A stretch of 64,000 bases of DNA from Sternotherus odoratus (GCA_032164245.1 JAVMKO010000003.1:45696890-45760889), one strand, 5' to 3'; numbered from the stretch's first letter, positions 1 to 10,228 are shown. Notes: generated by a model from the sequence alone, not told the origin. Program-made: numbers and translations.

Positions 1-865
1 GGAAGTTATGGGGGAGGCAAGAAAGTGGCATGGAGTGGGGAGGCATTGAAAAGGGTGTGCAGAAAACTGGGGGGAAATATAGGATGCTGCAAAAGAGTCG
101 GGGGGGGGGAGAGGGAATAGAGGAATACAAGAGATATGTGTTGGGTTACCATATGCCAAGTTCCCTTAGACAGAGGCTTTTTTTTTTAACCTGCTTTCTC
201 AGTCTGGACGGGGTTTTCAAATAACAGTGAATGTCCTGGTTTTTGCAGAGCAGACAAGCTGCAACTCAGAAAGATCCCTGATTGGTCCATTCCCTTGCAA
301 GCAACAGCTGACAGATCCTGCCCACCCAGACACCTGCTCTCAGCCCAGGGGAAGAGGTCCCATAGGGAAGCACTGGCCATGGGCGGCAGATATCATAGAC
401 CAGGGCAGACTAAGCCTCACCTGACACAGGCTCTGGCCCTGCCTGTGGTGTGCCTGAAGGCCCTGCCTTCCCTCCCCTTCTACCTGAAGCTGGCGGGGGG
501 TTCAGGAGTGGTGCTGAGGTCAGTGTGGGAGGGGAAGTCAGGCTGGCAACTAGGCTTAGTGCTGGAGGGAGGGGCCGGCAGCTCAGCATGGCTGACCCAG
601 CACTGGCTGGCAACTCGGCCCAGTGCTTGGGGGGCTATCTAGGGTGGGCAGGCCGGGGCTCCTCAGATCACAGGTGGGGGGGCACTCAGATCTCTGGTGG
701 GCGGGGCCTCAGGCAGTGGGGTGGAGGGCTATCTTCCCCAAAGGGGGGTTCACTCGCCAACCATGGCACTGACTGATGGCTGTCGCTGCATCCTTGGCTT
801 GAGCCAGCTGAACGAGCGACACTGCCCCCGCCTCCAATGAGTACCCCTGCTGCAGGTACTCCCTC
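1..865. other. Intron DNA, GC-rich in part, no gene
   Basis: No coding exon or RNA gene is visible. The stretch from about 290 to 840 is G-rich and low in complexity on the + strand and reads like transposon interior, but I could not place element ends. Short open frames here lack any recognisable protein character. Confidence 0.5.
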
Positions 866-1751
866 TAGCGTTGCCAACATTCTAATCGCACAAAACTGTG
901 CCCCTTCTCCGCCCCTTCCCCAAGGCCCCGTCCCCCACCCACCCCATTCCTCCGCCCTCTGTCACTTGCTCTCCCCCCGCCCTGTGGGGATGTGGGAGGG
1001 GGTGCAGGCTAAAGGGTAGGGCCAGAAATGAGAGGTTCAGGATGCAGGAGGGGGCTCTGGGCTGGGGCAGGAGGTTGCAGTGTGGGAGGGGGTATGAGGG
1101 CTTCAGCTGGGGGTGCAGCCTCTGGGGATGAGGGATTTGGGGTTCAAGACGGGGCTCCAAGCTGGAGCTGAGGGGTTCAGAGTGCAGGGGTGGGCTCAGG
1201 GCAGGGGCTGGGGTCTAGAAGGGGGTTAGGGTGTGGCACAGGGTCCTGACCTGGGGCAGTGGCTCGGGGCACGGAAGGGGATTCAGGATGCAGGCTCCAG
1301 CCGGGCAGCACTTACCTTTGTGGCTCCCAGTTGGCAGTGCTGCGGGCTAAGGTAATCTCCTGCCTGCCCTGGCTCCACGCTGCTCAAGGAAGTGGCCACG
1401 ATGTCCAGGCGCATCCAGGCAGCTTTGCATGGTCCGCACCGTTCACACCCACAGGCACCGCTCCTGCAACTCATAATGACTGCAATTCCTGGCCAATGGG
1501 AGCTGCGGAGTCGGCATTCAGGGTGGAGTCAGTGCGCAGAGGTTCCTTGATCACACTTGTGCCTAGGAGCTGCAGAGATATGCTGGTCGCTTCTGAGAGC
1601 TGTGTGAAGCCAGGGGAGGCAGGGAGCGCCTGCCTTACCCCCACTGTGCCACTAACCGGACTTTTAACAGCCCGGTCAGAGGTGCTGACTGGAGCTGCCA
1701 CGGTCCCATTTCGATCAGGCATTTCACTCAAAAACCAGATGCCCGGCAGCC
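866..1751. mobile_element. GC-rich non-autonomous hAT-like element
   Basis: The left end has GTTGCCAAC and the right end carries a related inverted GGCAGCCCTA. The interior is G-rich semi-repetitive sequence (GGGGCTGGGG and CAGGATGCAGG themes), then a promoter-like CpG-containing part near 1300-1700. I know this layout from abundant turtle DNA transposons with no coding capacity. No clean 8-bp target duplication could be assigned, so the hAT label is inference. Confidence 0.5.
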
Positions 1752-2390
1752 CTAACTTCCTCTTCAGTTCCCCCTCCCTCCCCTTTAGCTCCTAGGTTCC
1801 CCTTCCTCGTGCCCTCTTTTTGTTAACCTGAAATATGGCAACCCTCGGTATGGGGAGACTTGGAGGAAGGTCATAACCGACTGGAGGGCACAGTGGATGA
1901 TAAGTAAAGTTTGCTGACTGGGTTCTCTGGTTTATCATATTCAGTTTGTCCTGCTTGTGTGGTTGCAAAGTAAACATAAACCATCTGAAGATTCTCACAG
2001 AATTCTCACTGTAGGAGGGGAATTTCCACTGTTGTGAACCTGGCAGAGCTGCCCCTCTCTGCTGTGTGCAAGGGGAGCAGAGTGCTCAGCTGACACTCTA
2101 TATTATATTTTCTTGACAGAAAAAATTTAAAAAATTTTTTTAATGGAATAGTTAGGAGATCCAACCAATTCCCTACCGTGTAATATTTCATCACTCACTA
2201 TAACTTCACCCAGTTTACACCACCCACTCTGTCCTGTTTGTCCCTGGTTTGTAAAAATGCCCTTATGTGGGTGGCACAAAGTAGAGGGAGGAGAAGGGAA
2301 AGGAAAATTCTTTGCATGCTCCCCCTCTGCCCTGTAACAATCTAGGCCTGGGGTAGACAGGGTGCTGTTGAGCAAGGTGACATTTTTACA
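1752..2390. other. Intron DNA, nothing recognised
   Basis: Mostly single-copy-looking sequence. A short piece near 1838-1850 resembles the end of the element at 866-1751. No gene or complete repeat was seen. Confidence 0.5.
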
Positions 2391-2392
2391 TA

Positions 2393-3300
2393 CCGTATAT
2401 ACTCGAGTATAGGTCGACCCGAATATAAGCCGATGCACCTAATTTTACCACAAAAAGCTGGAAAAGTTATTGACTCGAGTATAAGCCTAGGGTGGGAAAT
2501 GCAGCAGCTACCGGTAAATTTCAAAAATAAAAATAGATACCGTATCTATCAGGATTTTCACTCACTCCAAATGAAAATACATTTTAAACTTCTTTTAGTA
2601 GTTTTCACAAGGTACATCCGGTAAATCACCCACAAAATGTAAGTGAGTGCATCTGATAGTTGGAGACCCTTGAAGCTTCTATAATAAAACTATACTGATT
2701 AAAGACTGTTGTATTGATTGCAATCATTATTGGCTCAACCTGCCTAAAGGAGAGTAAATATGCATTACGCCCCGGTTCCTCCCCTCCCCGCCGAAAAAAA
2801 AAAAAAAAAAAAAGCGCCTCGCTCTCCCGTCCCCGCCGCGCGGGCGGGCTGCCGGGAGCGTCCCGGTTCCCCCCTCCCCGCCGCGGGCGGGCTGCCCGGT
2901 TCCTCCCCTCCCCGCCGGAAAAAAAAAAAAAAAAAAAAAAAGGCGCCTCGCTCTCCCGTCCCCGCCGCGCGGGCGGGCTGCCGGGAGCGTCCCGGTTCCC
3001 CCCTCCCCGCCGCGGGCGGGCTGCCCGGTTCCTCCCCTCCCCGCCGGAAAAAAAAAAAAAAAAAAAAAAAGCGCCTCGCTCTCCCGTCCCCGCCGCGCGG
3101 GCGGGCTGCCGGGAGCGTCCTGGTTCCCCCCTCCCCGCCGCGGGCGGGCTGCTGGGAGCGCAGGGGACGGGAGAGCGAGGCGCTTTTTTTTTTTTTTTTC
3201 CGGCGGGGAGGGGAGGAACTGACTCGAGTATAAGCCGAGGCGGCTTTTTTCAGCCCAAAAAGTGGGCTGAAAAACTCGGCTTATACTCGAGTATATACGG
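2393..3300. mobile_element. Foldback element 1, TA-flanked
   Basis: The element starts CCGTATATACTCGAGTATA and ends with the inverse complement, flanked on both sides by TA (2391-2392 and 3301-3302). Each end carries two copies of a CGAGTATAAGCC-type motif. The interior holds an AT-rich part with an internal copy of the terminus, then a CpG-rich tandem array with long A runs. There is no transposase. TA duplication suggests mobilisation by a Tc1/mariner-type transposase, which is inference. Related foldbacks lie at 18168, 42317 and 55491. Confidence 0.8.
2781..3200. repeat. CpG-rich 129-bp tandem repeat in foldback 1
   Basis: Three direct units start near 2813, 2942 and 3071 (period about 129 bp). 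Each has an A run, then GCGCCTCGCTCTCCCGTCCC and a GCGGGCGGGCTGCC block. A partial inverted unit with a T run closes the array near 3160-3200. The same core occurs in the foldbacks at 42317 and 55491. Open frames across it are compositional. Confidence 0.85.
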
Positions 3301-3302
3301 TA

Positions 3303-3932
3303 GTCACTTTTTAGAGTAGAACTTCATTTGTACTCTTAAGTTGCAACAATGCAAATCAAACTATTTTATAACCAATGTTGTCCGCCTTGCAGTATGTTTA
3401 CATCTCTGAACTCACAGGTTCCATGCAACTCAATGTAGGGAATTTGGAGGTCACAGCATTGTAGTGTAACTAATCCCCAAAACACTTGCAATTTTATAAC
3501 CCTAGGACTGATATCTTATCAGATTCCTGTTGCTTCATGCATTTTTATTGGTCATGGCATGAAGATACTTTCGGCCTAAACTATTTTTATGTTCCATTTT
3601 ATTGACTTTCTCCTATTTTCTTGTTGCCAAAAATAAGTTTCTGTACTGGTCTAGTTCTCCAAATAGACCAGACGTGACTACTTACAAATAATTGCCAGGC
3701 TAGAACGAACAAGTCTGTGTTTTCAGTGAATCACTCTGACTTTTTAAAATAACTTAGAGATCATAGTATCATCTATTCAGATGATTCCAAATACAATGAT
3801 GATGAGGAAAGGAAGAAGAGAACTCAAGATAGGACTTGTATTATTTGGTCTTTTCACAGGAGTTTCTGAAGACCAGCTTTGCACAGTTAGGAATATAGAA
3901 GTCCAGATCTGTGCAAATATCACTTTTATTGG
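3303..3932. other. Intron DNA, nothing recognised
   Basis: AT-rich and single-copy in appearance. No exon, RNA gene or complete repeat was identified between foldback 1 and the next hAT element. Confidence 0.5.
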
Positions 3933-3940
3933 CCTCCACG

Positions 3941-4420
3941 CAGGGCCGGTGCATCCACTAGGCAAACTAGGTGACCACCTAGGGTGCCAAGTGGTCGAGG
4001 GTGCCAAAAAGTACAATCAGGGGAGGCGGTAGAGCGGAGATGAACTGGGGCAGGGGGGCACAGGGAGGGCGCCCGCAGCAAGTAGCGCATGCAGGGGAAC
4101 CGCTCCCTGCCCCAGCTCACCTCTGCTCTGCCTCCTCTCCTCCCAGGCTTGCCACGCCAAACAGCTGATTGGAGCCACAAGCCTGGGAGGTGGGAGAAGT
4201 GGAGTGGCGCTGGCGTGCTCAGGGGAGGAGGCAAAGCCAAGGTGAGCTGAGGCAGGGAGCTGCTGCAGAGAGGGGGCTCACCGGGCGGGGAGCTGCTGCA
4301 GGGCGGAGGAAGGAGGGGCACCGCGGGGTGGGCGGGAGCTGCCTCAGGGCTCCCCGGGCCGGTGAAGGGTGAAAGGTGGACGTTTCGCCAAGGGCGTGAA
4401 ATATCCTTCCACTGGCCCTG
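3941..4420. mobile_element. Non-autonomous hAT element
   Basis: Terminal inverted repeats read CAGGGCCGGTG at the left and CACTGGCCCTG at the right. The flanks are CCTCCACG (3933-3940) and CCTCCAAG (4421-4428), an 8-bp duplication with one mismatch, as expected for hAT. The interior is GC-rich and non-coding. Confidence 0.85.
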
Positions 4421-4636
4421 CCTCCAAGTAACTGCAGTCAGTAACTAAAGTAGTCATTTGCCACCCTGGTAGCACCCTCAAAACAACAGGATCAGTAAGA
4501 TTAAAGAAAGAAAATCTTCAGTGCCCAATCATAGTTACACATTTGCACATGCTATCCTTTTTCTGTAATCCACTACCTCACAGCACCATTGTTCTGTTTT
4601 TCAATAGTCATAAAGTGCTCAGGTATGAACATTTAC

Positions 4637-4815
4637 TTCTTCTTCGAGTGCTTGCTCATGTCCATTCCCATATGTGTGTGCGTTCCGCGCATGCCCGGTT
4701 CGGAAAGCTTTTCCCCAGCGGTACCCGTAGGGTCGGCAGGGGCGACCCCTGGAGTGGCGCCCTTATGGCCATGTATATATGCCCCTGCCGACCCTCCCCC
4801 GCTCAGTTCCTTCTT
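4637..4815. repeat. DIRS left inverted terminal repeat
   Basis: About 179 bp, inverse complement of 10365-10545. It includes CTCATGTCCATTCCCATATG, the GGTACCCGTAGGGTCGGCAG stretch and a TATATATG TATA-like box at 4774-4782, followed by the CTCAGTTCCTTCTT edge. In DIRS elements the left repeat normally carries the promoter, so the TATA-like box is the likely promoter. Confidence 0.9.
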
Positions 4816-4988
4816 TCCGTCCGTGGCGGTTGCTGGAACAGTGCTCTTCTCTTGCGGTATCCTTATCTCGTAGTTAGTTAGTTAGGTATTTAGATAGTTG
4901 CATTGTGTAGTTAATTAGAGTAGTTAGAGTTGTTGTTTGCATAGATATAGTGTTAGATAGTTAGTTCTTTGTTCCCTGGTGTCAGGTT

Positions 4989-5462
4989 ATGCCTGGGGCG
5001 TCAGGGTTCAAAGCGTGCAAAGCTTGCGGGAGGCCCATGCCCATCAGCGATCCCCACTCTCGCTGTCTGAAGTGCCTCGGCGAGGGACATCAAACGGATC
5101 GCTGTACGATCTGCAAGGGCTTCAAACCCCGTACGAAAAAAGAGCGAGACTCCAGGCTGAAACTTATCCTAATGGAGTCCGCCCTGCAACCAGCGGAGCC
5201 GGCGGCATCGGGCAGCGCACCGGCATCGGTCCGCGGTACCGCGGCACCGAAGACCGCGAAGTCCTCCCGGCACCGGTCTCCCCGGTACGGTGCAGGTTCA
5301 TCTAGAAGGCACCGGTCTCAATCCCCGGTGCCTTCTAAGAAATCAAGAGGGCGCTCCCCGGTGCGTAGGTCCACGGGTGATCCCTCAGGGGTGTTGGCAG
5401 CTCCGGAGCGCGCGAGGCGGCCCCGTTTAGAGCCCACACCGGCACCGCGGCACCAGAGTTAG
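4989..5462 (+). CDS. DIRS gag-like ORF, N-terminal part
   Basis: This frame starts at an ATG and gives 157 residues. Near the N-terminus is a cysteine/histidine cluster (CKACG, CLKCLGEGH, CTIC) like the zinc-binding region found at the start of vertebrate DIRS ORF1 proteins. A basic Ser/Arg-rich stretch follows (RHRS and SPVRRS themes). The frame ends at a TAG at 5460-5462. The acidic continuation of gag lies in another frame that has been open since 5369, so the two probably formed one protein, with one indel in this copy or a recoding site in the overlap. The role, by family, is binding element RNA in the particle. The protein is not conserved well enough to name beyond gag-like. Confidence 0.7.
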   Translation: MPGASGFKACKACGRPMPISDPHSRCLKCLGEGHQTDRCTICKGFKPRTKKERDSRLKLILMESALQPAEPAASGSAPASVRGTAAPKTAKSSRHRSPRYGAGSSRRHRSQSPVPSKKSRGRSPVRRSTGDPSGVLAAPERARRPRLEPTPAPRHQS

Positions 5463-7237
5463 GGGTGATTCCCCCTGAAGAAGAACTCCCCCTGGAAAGC
5501 GAGACACCCGGGATCGAGATCCCATCCACCCCGGAGGTGTTCGTCGTCGCGGAGGACCTTATTGGCCTCACCACGGACCCGGCACCGGACTTCATCGTCC
5601 CGGCACCGGTCCCCCGTATAGCGGCACCGTCCGCACCGCCCCTGACAGCGGCGCCGGCACCGCCAGCTCCCTCTCTCCAGCCACCAGTTGGGCCCTTGGC
5701 ACCGCTAGTTCCGGCACCGGTCCGACCGGCACCGCAGGGCTACATGCACCCTGGCAAGCCGGATGTCTACGGCAGGCTGGTGGCACCGGATGGCGCGGCA
5801 CTGCCCTGGTCCCAGTCGGAGTACTCCTCCGGGTCGGACGCATCCTCGTATCGCTCGAGGTCGAGGCACAGCCACCGCTCGTCTCGACGGCACCACTCAC
5901 GGCACCGTCATTCTTCACACCGTCGGCACCGTCAATACGAAGATGGCAGACAGGCTACCAGCCCATGGCCATTCTGGACGCCCTTTGCCTACCATCAGGC
6001 TCAGGGCCCTGCCTCAATAGCGTCATTGCCCTCGGTACCAAGGGGCCCGGTGTCCGCCACTATAACGAGGTCACAGTCTGACATGGGAGAGGACCAGCCT
6101 GGACCATCTGGTACAGCATCTCAGGTGCATGAGGAGCAGGATAGGGACGCCTACCAGCAGCAGTTCCAGGAGGACCCCCAGGTAGCCGACCCCCAGCCAG
6201 CCTCCTCTTCTTCATCACCGGACGACGCTGTGGCGGGCACATCCATGTCATTGCCCCCCATGGATCTCAGGGGCCACCAGGACCTATTGAAGAGGGTGGC
6301 CCAGAATCTAAACCTCCAGACGGAGGAAGTCCAGGAGGAGGAGGAGGATCCCAATATGGACATCCTTGCCTATAATCTACCACCCCAAATAGCTCTGCCG
6401 TTTATGAGGAAGGTTAAATCCACCATGGAGACCTTGTGGCAGACCCCTTCTTCTCTTCCACCGACGGCAAGGGGAGTGGAGCGCCGCTATTTCGCACCCA
6501 GGCAGGGGTACGAATACCTCTTCACCCACCCCCCGCCAGGCACTTTAGTCGCAGACGCTGTGAACTATCGGGAGCGTCAGGGGCAGACGGGACCCACCCC
6601 TAAGTCCCACGACGCCAAAAAGTTGGACTTGTGGGGGCGAAAGGTCTATTCGTCGGCGGCATTGCAACTCAGAATAGCCAACCAGCAGGCCGCCCTGGGA
6701 AGATATGCATACAATACTTGGTCGGCTATGTCCAAATTTGAAGGGGCCCTCCCGAAGGAATCAGTCCAGGACTTTAGGGCGATCGTCCAGGAAGGCAGGC
6801 TGGTTTCCAGGGCTGCTCTCCAGGATGCCTTAGATTCGGCAGATTCGGCATCGAGGCAGTTAGCCACAGCAGTGGCCATGCGTCGTGGGGCGTGGCTGCA
6901 CGTGTCGGGAATTCCACCACCGGTGCAAGCCACTATTCAGGATTTACCCTTCGACAGACAAGGACTGTTTGCGGTCGATACAGATAAAAAACTCCAGTCA
7001 ATGAAGGATTCGAGGGCCATGCTTAGGTCACTGGGGTTGCATACTCCCCAAGGACAAAGGAGGCCCTTCAGACCCCCTCCGCCTCCGCCAGTTAGGCCTT
7101 CCCAAGCCCCCCCTTATAGGAGGGACCAACCAAGGAGAGGCGGAAGGGGTGGGGGTAGAGGACGGCAGCGATCTTCCTCCCGACAACCCCAAGGCCCAGG
7201 GAGCAATCACCCTCCCGTACCCAGGCCGAACTTTTGA
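5369..7237 (+). CDS. DIRS gag-like ORF, main part
   Basis: This is a long open frame after the stop at 5366-5368. A GTG lies at 5465 and the TGA at 7235-7237. It encodes an acidic, Pro/Ala-rich section, an Arg/Ser/His-rich tract (SHRSSRRHHSRHRHSSHRRH), a more ordered middle (around DLWGRKVYSSAALQLRI) and a Pro then Arg/Gly-rich C-terminus ending PRPNF. This is the usual make-up of vertebrate DIRS ORF1 and suggests nucleic-acid binding. It overlaps the RT frame by about 90 nt. Codon use is dominated by GCACCG-type repeats between 5190 and 5960. No initiator can be chosen, because translation probably begins at 4989 and crosses the frame break. Confidence 0.75.
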
Positions 7238-9161
7238 AGATGCGCCCGGGGACGCCGAGCCAGCCTCCGTTTCCATGACTTCCCTCCCGTTTGTCAACCG
7301 TTTATCCCATTTCTACCAGGCATGGTCCTTTATCACCTCGGACAAGTGGGTTCTCAGCCTGGTAGAGATGGGATATTCTATCCAATTCTCTGTTCTCCCT
7401 CCTACCCACCCCCCGTGCCCGTCACTCTTCAGGGACCCATCTCACGAGCAACTCCTAGAACAGGAGGTTCATACCCTCTTGTCTTTGGGTGCCATAGAGG
7501 AGGTTCCTCAAGAATTTCGGGGCAAGGGTTACTACTCCCGTTATTTCCTTATCCCGAAGGCCAAAGGGGGGCTCCGCCCCATCCTGGACTTGCGAGGCCT
7601 CAACTCCTACATAAAGAAGCTGAAGTTTCGCATGCTCTCATTGGCTGTCATAATTCCCGCTATGGATCATGGAGACTGGTTCGCCGCCCTCGACTTAAAA
7701 GACGCATATTTCCACATTTCCATCACCCCGAGTCACAGACGATTCCTGAGGTTCGTGATGGGATCCCGACATTACCAGTTTACCGTCCTCCCGTTCGGCC
7801 TCTCCTCAGCTCCAAGGGTATTCACGAAATGCATGGCGGTAGTCGCAGCATTCCTCAGACGGAACGGCATCCATGTCTACCCTTACCTGGACGATTGGCT
7901 CATCAAGGCACAGTCACGGGAGCTGCTTCTATCGCAAATAACGTTCATCAGAGCCACCTTCCTAAAGCTGGGCCTCATTCTGAATGTGCCGAAATCAACC
8001 CTCATCCCTACCCAGAAAATCGAGTTCATTGGGGTAATTCTAGACTCTCGCCGCGCGAGAGCCTTCCTACCTCCCTCTCGGGCCAAGACCATGGGGGACA
8101 TTATTCGACCACTCCTTCGGTCTCCCATGACAACAGCAAGGAACTGTATGGTCCTGATGGGACACATGGCAGCGTGTACTTACGTGGTGCCATTTGCGAG
8201 ACTCCATCTTCGTCCTCTGCAAGCCTGGTTCGCGAAGGTATACAACCAGCGCAGAGACCCCCTCGACCTCGTAGTGACTCTACCATTGAAGGTAAGACAG
8301 TCCCTCTACTGGTGGCTCCAGCCCACGTCTCTGGGAAGCGGGGTGCCCTTTCACAAGCCCCAACCATCCATCACGTTGGTGACAGACGCTTCGGCGCTGG
8401 GTTGGGGAGCTCACCTGGGAAAGGCCACGACTCAGGGCCTATGGTCTCAGGAAGAGTTGTCTCTCCACATAAACGTTCGAGAGCTCAGAGCAGTTCGCCT
8501 GGCATGCCAGACGTTCCAGTCACTCTTGAGGGGCAAGAGCGTGTCAGTCCTAACAGACAACACGGCCTCGATGTTTTATATAAACAAACAGGGTGGTGCT
8601 CGCTCCTCTCTCCTGTGCAAGGAAGCCCTCGCCCTTTGGGAGTTCTGCATTCCCAGAGGGATCTCCCTCACTGCGGCCTACCTTCCGGGAGTTCAGAATG
8701 TACTGGCGGACTCCCTGAGCCGCTCATTTCGGGGTCACGAATGGTCTCTCAGACCCGATGTAGCCCATTCAATTTTCCAAAGGTGGGGGTTTCCCCGCCT
8801 CGACCTGTTCGCCACAAAGGCCAACAGGAAGTGCCACAGGTTTTGCTCCCTCCTCAACCTCAGCCCAGGTTCAGAGGGGGACGCATTCCACACTCTATGG
8901 GCGGGGGGTCTGCTTTATGCATTTCCCCCGTTCCCCCTCGTACACAAGGTACTGGCGAAGGCCCGTCAGGACAAAGCATCGGTCATACTAATAGCGCCAG
9001 CCTGGCCTCGGCAACACTGGTACACGACCCTGTTGTCTCTCTGTGTGACGACGCCGATAACACTTCCTCTGTCACCGACATTGATCTCCCAAGACCACGG
9101 GAGGATGTTGCACCCCAACCTCCAGTCCCTCCACCTCACGGCGTGGTATATCCGTGGCTGA
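7149..9161 (+). CDS. DIRS reverse transcriptase / RNase H / MT-like ORF
   Basis: The frame is open for 670 codons with no internal stop. Its first ATG is at 7275, 38 nt after the gag stop, so the upstream part (GTG at 7149) may not be translated. The RT domain spans roughly 7440-8200 and has KGGLRPILDLRGLN, the DLKDAYFHI motif and the catalytic YLDD at 7884-7895. RNase H follows with VTDASALGWGAH, an ELRAVRLA segment and LTDN, then VLADSLSR. The C-terminal part from about 8790 (LDLFATKANRKC to APAWPRQHWY) occupies the place of the methyltransferase-like domain of DIRS elements. The enzyme copies element RNA into DNA. All catalytic residues I can identify are present, so this copy could be functional. 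Confidence 0.93.
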   Translation: MGVEDGSDLPPDNPKAQGAITLPYPGRTFEDAPGDAEPASVSMTSLPFVNRLSHFYQAWSFITSDKWVLSLVEMGYSIQFSVLPPTHPPCPSLFRDPSHEQLLEQEVHTLLSLGAIEEVPQEFRGKGYYSRYFLIPKAKGGLRPILDLRGLNSYIKKLKFRMLSLAVIIPAMDHGDWFAALDLKDAYFHISITPSHRRFLRFVMGSRHYQFTVLPFGLSSAPRVFTKCMAVVAAFLRRNGIHVYPYLDDWLIKAQSRELLLSQITFIRATFLKLGLILNVPKSTLIPTQKIEFIGVILDSRRARAFLPPSRAKTMGDIIRPLLRSPMTTARNCMVLMGHMAACTYVVPFARLHLRPLQAWFAKVYNQRRDPLDLVVTLPLKVRQSLYWWLQPTSLGSGVPFHKPQPSITLVTDASALGWGAHLGKATTQGLWSQEELSLHINVRELRAVRLACQTFQSLLRGKSVSVLTDNTASMFYINKQGGARSSLLCKEALALWEFCIPRGISLTAAYLPGVQNVLADSLSRSFRGHEWSLRPDVAHSIFQRWGFPRLDLFATKANRKCHRFCSLLNLSPGSEGDAFHTLWAGGLLYAFPPFPLVHKVLAKARQDKASVILIAPAWPRQHWYTTLLSLCVTTPITLPLSPTLISQDHGRMLHPNLQSLHLTAWYIRG

Positions 9162-10216
9162 ACCCAGCAGAGCTTCAGTGCTCGGATTCAGTCAGGGAGG
9201 TCCTCCTGGGTAGCAGAAAACCTTCCACAAGGGAAACCTACACTGCCAAATGGAAGCGCTTCTCACTGTGGGCTCAGAACAAGGGGGTGGATCCCCTGTC
9301 TTCTTCAGTCTCCACTATCCTGGACTACCTCCTTGAGCTGAAGCAGCAAGGATTAGCGCTTTCCACTGTTCGGGTACACCTGGCCGCCATTTCGGCGTTC
9401 CACCCGGGGGTCGATGACAATTCGGTTTTTAGTAACCCCTTGGTTAGCAGATTCCTTAAAGGGTTGGAGAGATTGTATCCTCAGATACGCCAACCAACCC
9501 CCCCTTGGGACCTCAACCTAGTTCTAACGGCCCTAATGAAACCCCCGTTCGAACCCATATCCTCCTGCCCCCTTTCTTATCTCTCATGGAAGACCGCGTT
9601 CTTAGTAGCAATCACTTCGGCACGCAGAGTCTCTGAGATCAGGGCGTTCACTTCTGAGCCGCCCTACACGATCTTCCATAGAGATAAGGTTCAGTTACGT
9701 CCTCACCCGGCCTTCCTGCCCAAAGTAGTCTCGCCCTTTCATTTGAATCAGGAGGTGTTCCTACCGGTGTTTTTTCCCAAACCCCATGTGGATAACAGGG
9801 AAAGAATGCTTCACTCGTTGGACGTCAAAAGAGCTTTAGCCTTTTACATAGAAAGGACCAAAGGTTTTCGTAAATCTCCACAACTTTTTATTTCAGTGGC
9901 AGAAAGGATGAAGGGGTTACCAATTTCTACTCAGCGCCTCTCGGCCTGGATCACTTCTTGTATCAAATTGTCTTATAACCTCTCGAATGCTACTCCACCA
10001 GCACTGTCGGCGCATTCCACCAGGGCCCAGGCCGCGTCCACGGCGTTCCTGGCGCACGTTCCAATCGTCGACATCTGTAGAGCAGCGACGTGGTCTTCAG
10101 TGCACACCTTCACTTCGCACTACGCCATCGTGCAGCAGTCGATGGAGGATGCAGCTGTGGGACAGGCGGTCCTGTTAACAGGTACTCAAAGTACTCCTCT
10201 CCCTCCTCCGAGATGA
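7322..10216 (+). CDS. DIRS tyrosine recombinase (domain from about 9160)
   Basis: The recombinase occupies the last third of a 964-codon open frame. The recognisable protein begins near AELQCSDSVREVLLG, around the RT stop at 9161. The N-terminal SAM-like DNA-binding part has SSVSTILDYLLELKQQGLAL. The catalytic set is visible: Arg in SARRVSEIR (9623-9628), HSTR (His 10013-10015, Arg 10022-10024) and the Tyr nucleophile in TSHYAI (10121-10123). It joins the circular DNA intermediate to target DNA. Codons 7322 to about 9160 run in another frame over RT and encode nothing recognisable, but they are free of stops. The start of the protein is therefore uncertain; a frameshift or internal initiation is possible. 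Confidence 0.9.
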   Translation: MVLYHLGQVGSQPGRDGIFYPILCSPSYPPPVPVTLQGPISRATPRTGGSYPLVFGCHRGGSSRISGQGLLLPLFPYPEGQRGAPPHPGLARPQLLHKEAEVSHALIGCHNSRYGSWRLVRRPRLKRRIFPHFHHPESQTIPEVRDGIPTLPVYRPPVRPLLSSKGIHEMHGGSRSIPQTERHPCLPLPGRLAHQGTVTGAASIANNVHQSHLPKAGPHSECAEINPHPYPENRVHWGNSRLSPRESLPTSLSGQDHGGHYSTTPSVSHDNSKELYGPDGTHGSVYLRGAICETPSSSSASLVREGIQPAQRPPRPRSDSTIEGKTVPLLVAPAHVSGKRGALSQAPTIHHVGDRRFGAGLGSSPGKGHDSGPMVSGRVVSPHKRSRAQSSSPGMPDVPVTLEGQERVSPNRQHGLDVLYKQTGWCSLLSPVQGSPRPLGVLHSQRDLPHCGLPSGSSECTGGLPEPLISGSRMVSQTRCSPFNFPKVGVSPPRPVRHKGQQEVPQVLLPPQPQPRFRGGRIPHSMGGGSALCISPVPPRTQGTGEGPSGQSIGHTNSASLASATLVHDPVVSLCDDADNTSSVTDIDLPRPREDVAPQPPVPPPHGVVYPWLNPAELQCSDSVREVLLGSRKPSTRETYTAKWKRFSLWAQNKGVDPLSSSVSTILDYLLELKQQGLALSTVRVHLAAISAFHPGVDDNSVFSNPLVSRFLKGLERLYPQIRQPTPPWDLNLVLTALMKPPFEPISSCPLSYLSWKTAFLVAITSARRVSEIRAFTSEPPYTIFHRDKVQLRPHPAFLPKVVSPFHLNQEVFLPVFFPKPHVDNRERMLHSLDVKRALAFYIERTKGFRKSPQLFISVAERMKGLPISTQRLSAWITSCIKLSYNLSNATPPALSAHSTRAQAASTAFLAHVPIVDICRAATWSSVHTFTSHYAIVQQSMEDAAVGQAVLLTGTQSTPLPPPR

Positions 10217-10228
10217 CTGCTCGTAAGT

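Noticed and set aside
2714..3319. Open frames of 201 and 157 codons in foldback 1
   Set aside because: They are Lys runs from poly-A joined to Pro/Arg/Gly-rich repeats. They follow the 129-bp array and have no domain.
7883..8367. Minus-strand open frames inside the DIRS RT gene
   Set aside because: They are shadows of the RT frame with no recognisable protein.
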